Origin: an uncultured Ruminococcus sp.
Lineage (GTDB): Bacteria > Bacillota > Clostridia > Oscillospirales > Ruminococcaceae
Direction: 5' to 3'
NCBI GenBank assembly: GCA_947173865.1
Contig: CAMWGS010000032.1
Location: forward strand, 1 to 13,352
DNA: 13,352 nt
Of the stretch, positions 1-6,823 are shown piece by piece; positions within the stretch are counted from its first letter, which is position 1, and the number at the start of each line of letters is the position of its first letter. A model generated the notes under the pieces. That model saw nothing but the letters and a program-made list of their open reading frames with translations, made no database searches and was not told the origin of the DNA. The position numbers and the translations under genes are program-made.

Positions 1-1
1 T

Positions 2-442
2 AAAAAATACATGACAATTCTGTCATCGTTCCTTATATATATAGTAATTGCAAATATAATCGGACTTTTCGGACTCAGACCGCCGACAAAAGATTTAGGC
101 GTTACCGCAACTCTGGCACTTTTCGCTATCCTGCTGATTCAGTTCAGCGGAATGAGGGAAAAAGGCTTTAAGGGCTGGCTTAAAAGTTTCAAAGAACCTA
201 TGCCACTCATGATACCGATGAACATTCTTGAACTCGTCATCAAACCGCTTTCACTCTGTATGCGACTTTTCGGAAACGTTCTCGGTGCATTCGTAGTCAT
301 GGAACTTATCAAAATGATTCTCCCTGTCGGACTTCCGCTTGTTTTCAGTTTCTATTTTGATATTTTTGACGGCTGTATTCAGGCATACGTCTTTGTATTC
401 CTCACATCGCTTTTCATGTCGGAAGCTATGGAAAGCGAATAA
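2..442 (+). CDS. atpB: ATP synthase F0 subunit a, C-terminal part (5' end outside window)
   Basis: This is the membrane stator subunit that forms the ion half-channels beside the c-ring. The frame is open to the left edge (codons AAA AAA TAC come before the first ATG at 11), so that ATG is an internal methionine and about the last 146 residues are visible. The stretch around the PPT motif (82-100) matches the conserved loop after an early transmembrane segment. The essential arginine lies in MRLFGN, codon 263-265, equivalent to E. coli aR210. The last helix carries IQAYVF, matching the conserved glutamine of the family. Several hydrophobic helices are evident. It ends in TAA, 81 nt before atpE, the largest gap inside the operon. 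The identity is secure; only the start is missing. Confidence 0.95.
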   Translation, partial: KKYMTILSSFLIYIVIANIIGLFGLRPPTKDLGVTATLALFAILLIQFSGMREKGFKGWLKSFKEPMPLMIPMNILELVIKPLSLCMRLFGNVLGAFVVMELIKMILPVGLPLVFSFYFDIFDGCIQAYVFVFLTSLFMSEAMESE

Positions 443-450
443 TATTCACG

Positions 451-481
451 GCAGAAAACCGCAGTTTATTCTGCGGTCTGC
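451..481 (+). promoter_or_regulatory. Intergenic hairpin between atpB and atpE
   Basis: A perfect 7-bp stem, ACCGCAG (458-464) with CTGCGGT (471-477), has a 6-nt loop. It extends past a 3-nt bulge by GCAG (451-454) with CTGC (478-481). No T-run follows, so it is not a typical terminator. An AU-rich stretch leads from it to the strong GGAGGT ribosome site (510-515) of atpE. Inference: it may be an mRNA processing or stabilising element that helps the c-subunit reach its high copy number. Function is untested. Confidence 0.55.
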
Positions 482-523
482 AACTATATTCTTACTTAAA
501 TAATTTTACGGAGGTAATTTGTT

Positions 524-745
524 ATGGGTTTAATCGCAATTGGTGCAGGTCTTGCAGTTCTTACAGGCATGGGTGCAGGTATAGGCATAGGTATCGCAAC
601 ATCTAAGGCAGCAGACGCTATAGCACGTCAGCCTGAAGCAAAAGGCGACATAAACAAGGCACTTCTTCTTGGTTGTGCGTTGGCAGAAGCTACGGCTATT
701 TACGGCTTCGTTATCGCAATACTGATTATCTTCATACTCAAGTAA
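524..745 (+). CDS. atpE: ATP synthase F0 subunit c
   Basis: This 73-residue two-helix proteolipid forms the rotor ring. The first helix carries the glycine motif GMGAGIGIG (G15, 17, 19, 21, 23). The polar loop is ARQPE (34-38), and the ion-binding glutamate is E55 in LAEATAIYG. Aligning on RQPE with the Ilyobacter tartaricus sodium-type c-subunit puts I22 at the sodium-ligand position Q32, A18 at P28 and A56 at S66; E55, T57 and Y60 are kept. Loss of Q32 and S66 argues for proton coupling. The start is fixed by GGAGGT at 510-515, 8 nt upstream. The length is typical of short Clostridia c-subunits. Confidence 0.97.
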   Translation: MGLIAIGAGLAVLTGMGAGIGIGIATSKAADAIARQPEAKGDINKALLLGCALAEATAIYGFVIAILIIFILK

Positions 746-790
746 TATTGTAAAGTATCGGCAGATAAATCAAAGAAAGGAAAAAGTGAC

Positions 791-1300
791 ATGGACGCAT
801 TGAAAGGTACAATGCTTGACGTTAATATCTGGAATTTCATATGGTCTGCGGTAAATATAATTATACTGTTTATCCTGCTTAAAATATTCCTTTTCAAGCC
901 TATCAACAAGATTATGAACGAACGTACACGCTCGATTCAGGACGATATTGATTCCGCTGAAAAGTCACGCAGGGAAGCGGAAGAACTTAAAAAACAGTAT
1001 GCCGACGACCTCAGCAGTGCAAAGGAAGAAGCTCAGAAAATAATCATGAAGGCACATGACGATGCAGAAGCCGAAAAGGCTGCCATACTGCAAAAATCGC
1101 AGGAAGAAGCTTCACAGATTATCAGTGACGCAGGCAGAACTATCGAAAACGAACGCAAGAGAGTTCTTCAGCAGGCACAGACTCAGATTGCAGACCTTGC
1201 TATTGAAGCAGCATCGAAAATCATCGGTGAAAATGTTGACGACGAAAAAAACCGCCGTCTTGTAGACGAATTTCTTTCGTCAGAGGAGGATAACAGCTGA
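791..1300 (+). CDS. atpF: ATP synthase F0 subunit b
   Basis: This 169-residue protein is the peripheral stalk that ties delta and alpha to subunit a. Residues about 12-36 form one N-terminal membrane helix (IWNFIWSAVNIIILFILL). The rest is a long charged helix rich in E, K, A and Q, as expected of the b-subunit coiled coil, with the family-like stretch IADLAIEAASKIIGE near the C-terminus. A ribosome site AAAGGAA lies at about 775-781. The stop TGA overlaps the start of the next gene as TGATG (1298-1302), so its translation is likely coupled to that of the delta-alpha fusion. Its length is ordinary, and no delta domain is fused here, unlike the b-delta fusion of mycobacteria. Confidence 0.96.
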   Translation: MDALKGTMLDVNIWNFIWSAVNIIILFILLKIFLFKPINKIMNERTRSIQDDIDSAEKSRREAEELKKQYADDLSSAKEEAQKIIMKAHDDAEAEKAAILQKSQEEASQIISDAGRTIENERKRVLQQAQTQIADLAIEAASKIIGENVDDEKNRRLVDEFLSSEEDNS

Positions 1301-3336
1301 TGAAAGACCTCGAAAAAGATTTTTTAAAGGAACTCGTCCGTCTGGACATTTCTCAGGAAGATATTGACGAAACAAAAAATATTTTCAATTCATGCAGTGA
1401 CGTTGCGGACACTCTTTCAAATCCCCTCGTGACATTGGACGAAAAAAGAAACATAATTAAAAGAATTTTTCCGCAGAGCATGGACAAATTCATTATAAAC
1501 GCCGTAAAAAACGGAATCGTGGACAGTCTGACGGAAATTTTTGAGGAATACAGCGAAATTCTCCTTGAAAAGCAGGGCAGTATAAGGGCGGTTGTAAGAT
1601 ACGTTACACCTCTGACCGAATCCCAGCAGGCAGACCTGCGTAAATTTATTATGGACAGGTTCATCAAAGAGGACGTTTCAATTGAATACCGTCACGACCC
1701 CGACATAATAGGCGGTTTTATCCTGAACGCAGGTGATGTTGAGTACGACAAGAGTTATCGCACAAGCCTTAAACTCATGAAAGAAAACCTGAAAAGCAAG
1801 GCTGCAGAATTTGTTGAATCAGCAGACGAGTCCGAAATAAAAAGCGGTTCGGCAAACGACATTATATCCGTTCTCAAAACAGAGGTAAAAGACTTTACCG
1901 TAAAATCGGGAACAACCGAAACAGGCTTCATAACAAGAATCGGTGACGGCATTGCAAGAGTAAAGGGCATGAGCGGTGTAATGTACGGTGAACTCGTTGA
2001 ATTTGAAAACGGTGTCAGAGGAATCGTGCAGAGCCTTGAAGAAAAGACTTCGGGTGTCGTTCTTCTCGGTGAGGAACACGGACTGACAGAAGGTTCTTCA
2101 GTTATCCGTACCGGAAAACGTGCGGGTGTCGGAGTAAGTGACGAGCTTCTTGGTCGTGTTGTTGACGCTCTCGGCTCTCCCATTGACGGACTCGGTGCTA
2201 TAAAAGCAGACGACTACTTCCCTATCGAAAGAGAAGCACCAGGTGTTATTGAGCGTAAGTCCGTAAATGTTCCTTTACAAACGGGTATCCTCGCTATTGA
2301 CTCAATGTTCCCTATCGGACGTGGACAGCGTGAACTTATCATAGGCGACAGACAGACGGGTAAGACCTCTATTGCAGTCGATACCATTATAAACCAGAAA
2401 GGACAGAACGTTATCTGTATTTATGTTGCGATAGGTCAGAAGTCCTCAACAGTCGCACAGGTTGTAAATACCCTTAAAAAGTACGGTGCTATGGAATACT
2501 CAGTAGTTGTTTCGGCATCGGCAAGCGAACCTGCACCTTTCCAGTATATTGCTCCCTATTCGGGAACGGCTATGGCTGAGTACTTTATGTCTAAGGGAAA
2601 AGACGTTCTTATAGTCTATGATGATTTGTCAAAGCACGCCGTTGCTTACCGTGCAATGTCACTTCTGCTCCACAGACCACCGGGACGTGAGGCATATCCT
2701 GGTGATGTTTTCTACCTTCATTCAAGACTTCTTGAACGTTCCAGCCGTCTTGACGACGAACACGGTGGCGGTTCACTTACGGCACTCCCGATTATTGAAA
2801 CCCTCGCAGGTGATATTTCCGCATATATCCCGACAAATGTCATATCTATCACCGACGGACAGATTTTCCTTGAAAGTGAATTGTTCAATTCGGGTTTAAG
2901 ACCTGCCGTGAACTATGGTCTTTCCGTATCACGTGTAGGCGGTGCGGCACAGACCAAAGCAATGAAAAAGGCTTCGGGAAATCTACGTATAGATTTGGCA
3001 CAGTTCAAGGAAATGGAAATCTTCACACAGTTCTCCTCCGAACTTGACCAGTCCACAACCGACCTGCTTAATCACGGTCGTATGCTTACCGAATTACTCA
3101 AACAGCCGTTGTATAATCCTCTCCCCCACTATGAACAGGTTATATTGCTTTATGTGGCACAGCATGGATTTTTAGACGATATTCCGTTAAAGGAACTGAA
3201 AGAACATCGCACGGAACTTATGAACTATATCAGAAGTTACGGTCAGGATATTATTGAAGAAATCGAGGAAAATAAAATCCTCACAGACGACCTTGCGGAA
3301 AGAATCGAAAGAATCATAACAGCTTTTGAGGAATAA
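1300..3336 (+). CDS. atpH-atpA: ATP synthase F1 delta-alpha fusion protein
   Basis: One uninterrupted 678-residue frame joins two normally separate subunits. Residues 1 to about 168 are the OSCP/delta domain, seen in SNPLVTLDEK and the DPDIIGGFIL signature (IGGF 137-140); it lacks the usual N-terminal YAKALF-type start. Residues about 169-184 are an acidic, Ser- and Glu-rich linker. Residues about 185-678 are a near full-length alpha subunit. They contain GDGIARV (215-221), Walker A GDRQTGKT (349-356), Walker B ending at D441, the PPGREAYPGDVFYLHSRLLE region and the arginine finger R545 in SVSRVGG. The linker has no in-frame ATG, GTG or TTG; the nearest upstream ATG is M160 (1777), without a ribosome site. 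Known F1 has three alpha and one delta, so a fusion poses a stoichiometry problem. Domain identities are certain; that the native protein stays fused is inferred from the frame only. Confidence 0.95.
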   Translation: MKDLEKDFLKELVRLDISQEDIDETKNIFNSCSDVADTLSNPLVTLDEKRNIIKRIFPQSMDKFIINAVKNGIVDSLTEIFEEYSEILLEKQGSIRAVVRYVTPLTESQQADLRKFIMDRFIKEDVSIEYRHDPDIIGGFILNAGDVEYDKSYRTSLKLMKENLKSKAAEFVESADESEIKSGSANDIISVLKTEVKDFTVKSGTTETGFITRIGDGIARVKGMSGVMYGELVEFENGVRGIVQSLEEKTSGVVLLGEEHGLTEGSSVIRTGKRAGVGVSDELLGRVVDALGSPIDGLGAIKADDYFPIEREAPGVIERKSVNVPLQTGILAIDSMFPIGRGQRELIIGDRQTGKTSIAVDTIINQKGQNVICIYVAIGQKSSTVAQVVNTLKKYGAMEYSVVVSASASEPAPFQYIAPYSGTAMAEYFMSKGKDVLIVYDDLSKHAVAYRAMSLLLHRPPGREAYPGDVFYLHSRLLERSSRLDDEHGGGSLTALPIIETLAGDISAYIPTNVISITDGQIFLESELFNSGLRPAVNYGLSVSRVGGAAQTKAMKKASGNLRIDLAQFKEMEIFTQFSSELDQSTTDLLNHGRMLTELLKQPLYNPLPHYEQVILLYVAQHGFLDDIPLKELKEHRTELMNYIRSYGQDIIEEIEENKILTDDLAERIERIITAFEE

Positions 3337-3351
3337 AGGGAGGTTTTTCTA

Positions 3352-4260
3352 TTGGCTAATATAAGGGAAATACGTGAACGTATCGCAAGTATCCAGCAGA
3401 TACTCAAAATTACAAACGCCATGTACCTCATTTCTTCTTCAAAGCTCAAAAAAGCAAGAAAATCACTTGATGCCACAATGCCGTATTTTGAAAAGCTACA
3501 GACTACTATTGAAAGTATTCTTGAACATACTCCACATACACGTCAGACTTATTTTGACAGAAGGCAGAATGTCCCCGACGAAAAGCGTAAAAAGGGCTAT
3601 ATAGTAATTACGGCTGATAAGGGTCTCTGCGGAAGCTACAACCATAATATTCTGAGATACACGGAAATGAAATTATCTGAAGCATCAAATCCTGATAACT
3701 GCTATCTCTTTGTTATGGGACACGTCGGAAGAATGTACTTTCAGAACAGAATGAAGAACGCAAAAAAAGCTTACGTGGACGGGGAATTTCTCTATACAAC
3801 GCAGAATCCCACGCTCTACAGGGCAAGGGAAATTGCTGAGCTTGTACTTGAAAAATTTGAAAAAAAAGAACTGGACGAAGTCTATCTGATTTATACAGAT
3901 ATGGTAAACCCGAATCAGTATGAACCGAAAGCCGTCCAGCTTCTGCCGTTCAACCGTCGTCATTTCGGAAAGACCGCAGACGGCACTATGAAAAAACTGC
4001 CAAAAGCGTCTTTTATCCCGTCACCCGAGGAAGTTATGGCGTATCTTATACCAAACTACGCAAAGGGTTTTATATACGGTGCAATGGTTGAGGCATTCTG
4101 CTGTGAACAGCAGGCACGTATGACAGCTATGGACGCTGCCACAAACAGTGCCAAAGATATGATAAAAGATTTGTCACTCCTCTACAACAGGGCAAGACAG
4201 GCTGCTATAACGCAGGAAATAACAGAAGTTGTAAGCGGAGCTAACAGTCTTGAGGAATAG
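3352..4260 (+). CDS. atpG: ATP synthase F1 subunit gamma
   Basis: This 302-residue protein is the central rotor shaft. Its N-terminal helix (ANIREIRERIASIQQILKIT) and C-terminal helix (ARMTAMDAATNSAKDM, then YNRARQAAITQEITE) are the two strands of the gamma coiled coil and match the family closely. The middle holds the Rossmann-like domain with the ITADKGLCGSYN signature. The start is a TTG at 3352, set by GGGAGG at 3338-3343, 8 nt upstream; the next in-frame ATG is 23 codons in and would remove the conserved helix. The C-terminus is intact, so the foreign gene that follows did not truncate it. The last codons carry the GAGG (4252-4255) used as ribosome site by the next gene. Confidence 0.96.
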   Translation: MANIREIRERIASIQQILKITNAMYLISSSKLKKARKSLDATMPYFEKLQTTIESILEHTPHTRQTYFDRRQNVPDEKRKKGYIVITADKGLCGSYNHNILRYTEMKLSEASNPDNCYLFVMGHVGRMYFQNRMKNAKKAYVDGEFLYTTQNPTLYRAREIAELVLEKFEKKELDEVYLIYTDMVNPNQYEPKAVQLLPFNRRHFGKTADGTMKKLPKASFIPSPEEVMAYLIPNYAKGFIYGAMVEAFCCEQQARMTAMDAATNSAKDMIKDLSLLYNRARQAAITQEITEVVSGANSLEE

Positions 4261-4263
4261 CAT

Positions 4264-4833
4264 ATGGAAAATATTTTTGATATGATTGAAAGACTCTGCC
4301 CCGACGGCGTGGAGTATAAAAAACTTGAAGACTGTCTTGATTACGAACAACCAACAAAATATATAGTAAAAAGTACAGATTATAACCATTTCTATGAAAC
4401 ACCTGTGCTTACAGCCGGACAGTCATTCATACTTGGCTATACTGACGAAACAGATGGAATTTTCAAGGCTGATAAAGAAAATCCGGTAATAATATTTGAC
4501 GATTTCACAACAAGTTTTCACTGGGTTGATTTTGATTTTAAAGTAAAATCTTCCGCTATGAAAATGTTGAAGCCAAAGGATAATATATGTTTCAGATATG
4601 TATTCTATGCTATGAAATGCATCAAATTCCAGCCGTATTCCCATATGAGACATTGGATTGGTTCATACTCAAAATTTGAAATACCTTTCCCAACGATTGA
4701 AATTCAGCAGAAGATTGTTAATATGCTTGACAGTTTTACGGAACTGACAGAACTTTTAAAACGTGAAACTGAATTGAGACAAAAGCAGTATGAATACTAT
4801 CGTGACAAGATATTTGACATGAAAAGGAGGTAA
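4264..4833 (+). CDS. HsdS-like half specificity subunit (type I restriction) inside the atp operon
   Basis: This 189-residue protein resembles the first half of a type I restriction-modification specificity subunit, which recognises DNA and docks the methylase. Residues 11-21 (LCPDGVEYKKL) are a typical HsdS N-terminal motif. Residues about 22-140 form one target recognition domain, including VLTAGQSFILGYT and VIIFDDFTTSFHWVDF. Residues 139-155 (EIPFPTIEIQQKIVNML) and the helix to about 183 (ELLKRETELRQKQYEYYRDK) form one conserved coiled-coil region. Full HsdS has two such halves; single-domain forms can work as dimers. No hsdM or hsdR is nearby. A hand count gives about 34% GC over 4381-4800, against about 46-47% for nearby parts of atpG (4081-4260) and atpD (5281-5460), suggesting acquisition. 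It starts 3 nt after atpG and ends 11 nt before atpD, so it is presumably co-transcribed. Function here is unknown. Confidence 0.85.
   Translation: MENIFDMIERLCPDGVEYKKLEDCLDYEQPTKYIVKSTDYNHFYETPVLTAGQSFILGYTDETDGIFKADKENPVIIFDDFTTSFHWVDFDFKVKSSAMKMLKPKDNICFRYVFYAMKCIKFQPYSHMRHWIGSYSKFEIPFPTIEIQQKIVNMLDSFTELTELLKRETELRQKQYEYYRDKIFDMKRR
4824..4831 (+). promoter_or_regulatory. Ribosome binding site of atpD, embedded in the end of the HsdS-like gene
   Basis: AAGGAGGT is the strongest match to the anti-Shine-Dalgarno sequence near atpD. It encodes the last residues (Lys-Arg-Arg) of the HsdS-like protein, and its final T opens that gene's TAA stop. The spacing to the atpD ATG (4845) is 13 nt, longer than the 5-8 nt seen at the other atp genes. 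No alternative in-frame start lies closer. Confidence 0.75.
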
Positions 4834-4844
4834 AGAAATATCAA

Positions 4845-6236
4845 ATGGATAAAGGCAGAATAACACAGGTTATAGGACCTGTTATAGATGTTGAATTTCC
4901 GTCGGGTAAACTCCCTATGATAAGGGACGCTCTTACTGTTGATATTGACGGAAAAAAGCGTGTAATGGAAGTTGCACAGCACATGGGAAATCATGTTGTA
5001 CGCTGTATCATGCTTGCAACAAGCGAAGGTCTCAGCAGAAATATGGAAGTAACTCCGACAGGTTCATGTATAAAAGTTCCGGTCGGTGAAAAAACACTCG
5101 GAAGAATGTTCAATGTTCTCGGCGAACCTATCGACAAAAAGGGTGAAACCGAAGCGGAAGAACAGTGGGAAATCCACCGCAAAGCCCCGACTTTTCAGGA
5201 ACAGAGTCCCGTTGTTGAAGTTCTCGAAACGGGCATAAAAGTTATAGACCTTATCGCACCTTACGCAAAGGGCGGTAAAATCGGACTTTTTGGCGGTGCA
5301 GGCGTTGGAAAAACCGTTCTTATTCAGGAACTTATAAGAAATATCGCCACAGAACACGGCGGTTACTCAATTTTTACAGGTGTAGGAGAGCGTTCCCGTG
5401 AGGGTAACGACCTTTGGAACGAAATGCAGGAATCGGGCGTTATAAACAAAACTGCCCTCGTTTTCGGACAGATGAACGAACCACCCGGCTCACGTATGAG
5501 AGTTGCCCAGACAGGTCTTACTATGGCTGAATATTTCCGTGACCGTGAACACAAAGACGTACTTTTATTTATTGACAATATTTTCAGATATGTTCAGGCA
5601 GGTTCGGAAGTTTCGGCACTTCTCGGACGTATGCCGTCTGCGGTTGGTTATCAGCCTACACTTGCTACGGAAGTAGGCGAACTTCAGGAGCGTATAACAT
5701 CTACCAAAAACGGCTCTATTACGTCGGTTCAGGCGGTTTACGTTCCTGCGGACGACCTCACCGACCCCGCCCCTGCAATTACATTCGCTCATCTTGACGC
5801 TACTACGGTGCTTTCACGTAAAATCGTTGAACAGGGCATATACCCTGCCGTTGACCCCCTTGAATCAAATTCACGTATTCTTGAACCCGAAGTAGTCGGT
5901 GAAGAACATTACTCGGTCGCAAGACGTACACAGGAACTTTTACAGAAATACAAGGAATTACAGGATATTATAGGCATTCTCGGCATGGAAGAACTCGACG
6001 AAGCCGACAAACTTGCCGTATACCGTGCAAGAAAAATACAGAAGTTCCTTTCACAACCTTTCAACGTTGCGGAAAATTTCACGGGTCTTAAAGGTAAATA
6101 CGTTCCCCTCAAAGAAACTATCAAGGGCTTTAATGCAATCATAGAGGGTGATATGGACAAGTACCCCGAAGCCGCTTTCCTTATGGCAGGAACTATTGAC
6201 GACGTTATAGCTAAGGCAAAACAGCTTTCGGACTAA
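4845..6236 (+). CDS. atpD: ATP synthase F1 subunit beta
   Basis: This 463-residue catalytic subunit makes or hydrolyses ATP. Visible motifs are the N-terminal barrel start GRITQVIGPVIDVEFP, Walker A GGAGVGKT (150-157), the catalytic glutamate E182 in GVGERSREG, Walker B ending at D244, and the DELSEED-type loop, here MEELDEAD (381-388). All catalytic residues are present and the length is normal. One oddity is FRYVQAG at 247-253 where most beta subunits read FRFTQAG. The ATG at 4845 is supported by the conserved N-terminus. Its ribosome site overlaps the end of the upstream HsdS-like gene, so translation of that gene could influence beta synthesis. atpC begins 14 nt after the stop. Confidence 0.97.
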   Translation: MDKGRITQVIGPVIDVEFPSGKLPMIRDALTVDIDGKKRVMEVAQHMGNHVVRCIMLATSEGLSRNMEVTPTGSCIKVPVGEKTLGRMFNVLGEPIDKKGETEAEEQWEIHRKAPTFQEQSPVVEVLETGIKVIDLIAPYAKGGKIGLFGGAGVGKTVLIQELIRNIATEHGGYSIFTGVGERSREGNDLWNEMQESGVINKTALVFGQMNEPPGSRMRVAQTGLTMAEYFRDREHKDVLLFIDNIFRYVQAGSEVSALLGRMPSAVGYQPTLATEVGELQERITSTKNGSITSVQAVYVPADDLTDPAPAITFAHLDATTVLSRKIVEQGIYPAVDPLESNSRILEPEVVGEEHYSVARRTQELLQKYKELQDIIGILGMEELDEADKLAVYRARKIQKFLSQPFNVAENFTGLKGKYVPLKETIKGFNAIIEGDMDKYPEAAFLMAGTIDDVIAKAKQLSD

Positions 6237-6249
6237 AGGAGGTCTTTTA

Positions 6250-6660
6250 ATGGCTAAATCCTTTCATCTTGAAATTATCGCTTCCGACAGGATTTTCTAT
6301 CAGGGCGAATGTGAACATCTCGTTATTACTGCCATAGACGGTCTTATAGGTATTATGCATGGTCATGAACCTCTTGTAACATCTCTCCCGACAGGTGAAC
6401 TGAAATACATGGTTGACGGTAAGTGGCACCATGCCGCCATTTCTGAGGGATTTATAGAAGTTATGCCGGAATCTTCCATAATTCTTGCGGATTCCTGCGA
6501 ACTTCCCGAAGAAATAGACATCAAGCGTGCGGAAGAAGCAAAAGAACGTGCAGAGGAAAAATTGCGTCAGAAACAGAGTATAATGGAGTATTATCACACT
6601 CAGGCAGCTTTAAACAGAGCTATGAACAGACTTAAATTATCACAGAAACATTTCAAATAA
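6250..6660 (+). CDS. atpC: ATP synthase F1 subunit epsilon
   Basis: This 136-residue subunit sits at the foot of the central stalk, joining gamma to the c-ring and often restraining ATP hydrolysis. Residues 1 to about 85 form the N-terminal beta sandwich, with DGLIGIMHGHEPLVTSLPTGEL matching the usual G-x-LPGHAPL stretch in a diverged form. Residues from about 90 form two charged helices (RAEEAKERAEEKLRQ, then AALNRAMNRLKL), so the inhibitory C-terminal arm is present. AAGGAGG at 6236-6242 starts at the atpD stop codon and sits 7 nt before the ATG. This is the last gene of the atp operon. Confidence 0.94.
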   Translation: MAKSFHLEIIASDRIFYQGECEHLVITAIDGLIGIMHGHEPLVTSLPTGELKYMVDGKWHHAAISEGFIEVMPESSIILADSCELPEEIDIKRAEEAKERAEEKLRQKQSIMEYYHTQAALNRAMNRLKLSQKHFK

Positions 6661-6667
6661 CAGAAAC

Positions 6668-6695
6668 TTTCCCCCGTCCTTATGGGCGAGGGAAA
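6668..6695 (+). terminator. Hairpin after atpC, possible weak terminator
   Basis: TTTCCCCCGTCC (6668-6679) pairs with GGGCGAGGGAAA (6684-6695) over 12 positions, with one mismatch and one G-U pair, closing a TTAT loop. Only a short ATTTATAT follows instead of a T-run, so termination may be partial or factor-dependent, or the hairpin may mark the 3' end of the atp mRNA. Confidence 0.5.
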
Positions 6696-6744
6696 ATTTA
6701 TATGAAGAATAAAAATAATCTGTACATAAATTTTGCAGAGATAC

Positions 6745-6773
6745 TTGACTTTTCTGTAAAAATATAGTACAAT
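6745..6773 (+). promoter_or_regulatory. Sigma-70/SigA-type promoter for secDF
   Basis: TTGACT (6745-6750), a 17-nt spacer, and TACAAT (6768-6773) form a near-consensus promoter. The predicted transcript start is near 6780, leaving a 5' leader of about 44 nt before the GTG at 6824. This separates secDF from the atp operon. Confidence 0.8.
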
Positions 6774-6810
6774 GTTAATAATTGTCAGACAGACAGAACA
6801 AAAATATTTT

Positions 6811-6816
6811 AGGAGG
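6811..6816 (+). promoter_or_regulatory. Ribosome binding site that decides the secDF start
   Basis: AGGAGG lies 7 nt before GTG 6824 but only 1 nt before ATG 6818. Spacing therefore favours the GTG over the in-frame ATG, and over the TTG at 6782, which would lie almost at the predicted transcript start. Confidence 0.75.
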
Positions 6817-6823
6817 CATGGCT

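Noticed and set aside
11..442. Complete 143-residue atpB starting at ATG 11
   Set aside because: The frame is open to the left edge and subunit a is normally much longer, so the gene is cut by the window.
1755..2183. 142-residue open frame on the - strand within the delta-alpha gene
   Set aside because: It is antisense to a well-conserved coding region, has low-complexity Ser/Thr/Pro composition, no ribosome site and no recognisable domain.
4264..4833. Phase-variable or complete restriction system around the HsdS-like gene
   Set aside because: No hsdM, hsdR, recombinase, second recognition domain or inverted repeats are visible nearby.
6661..6744. Strong intrinsic terminator after atpC
   Set aside because: The stem is good but lacks a T-run, so I list it only as a possible weak terminator.
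6782..6823. TTG 6782 as the secDF start
   Set aside because: It lies at the predicted transcript start with no ribosome site; GTG 6824 has AGGAGG at 7-nt spacing.
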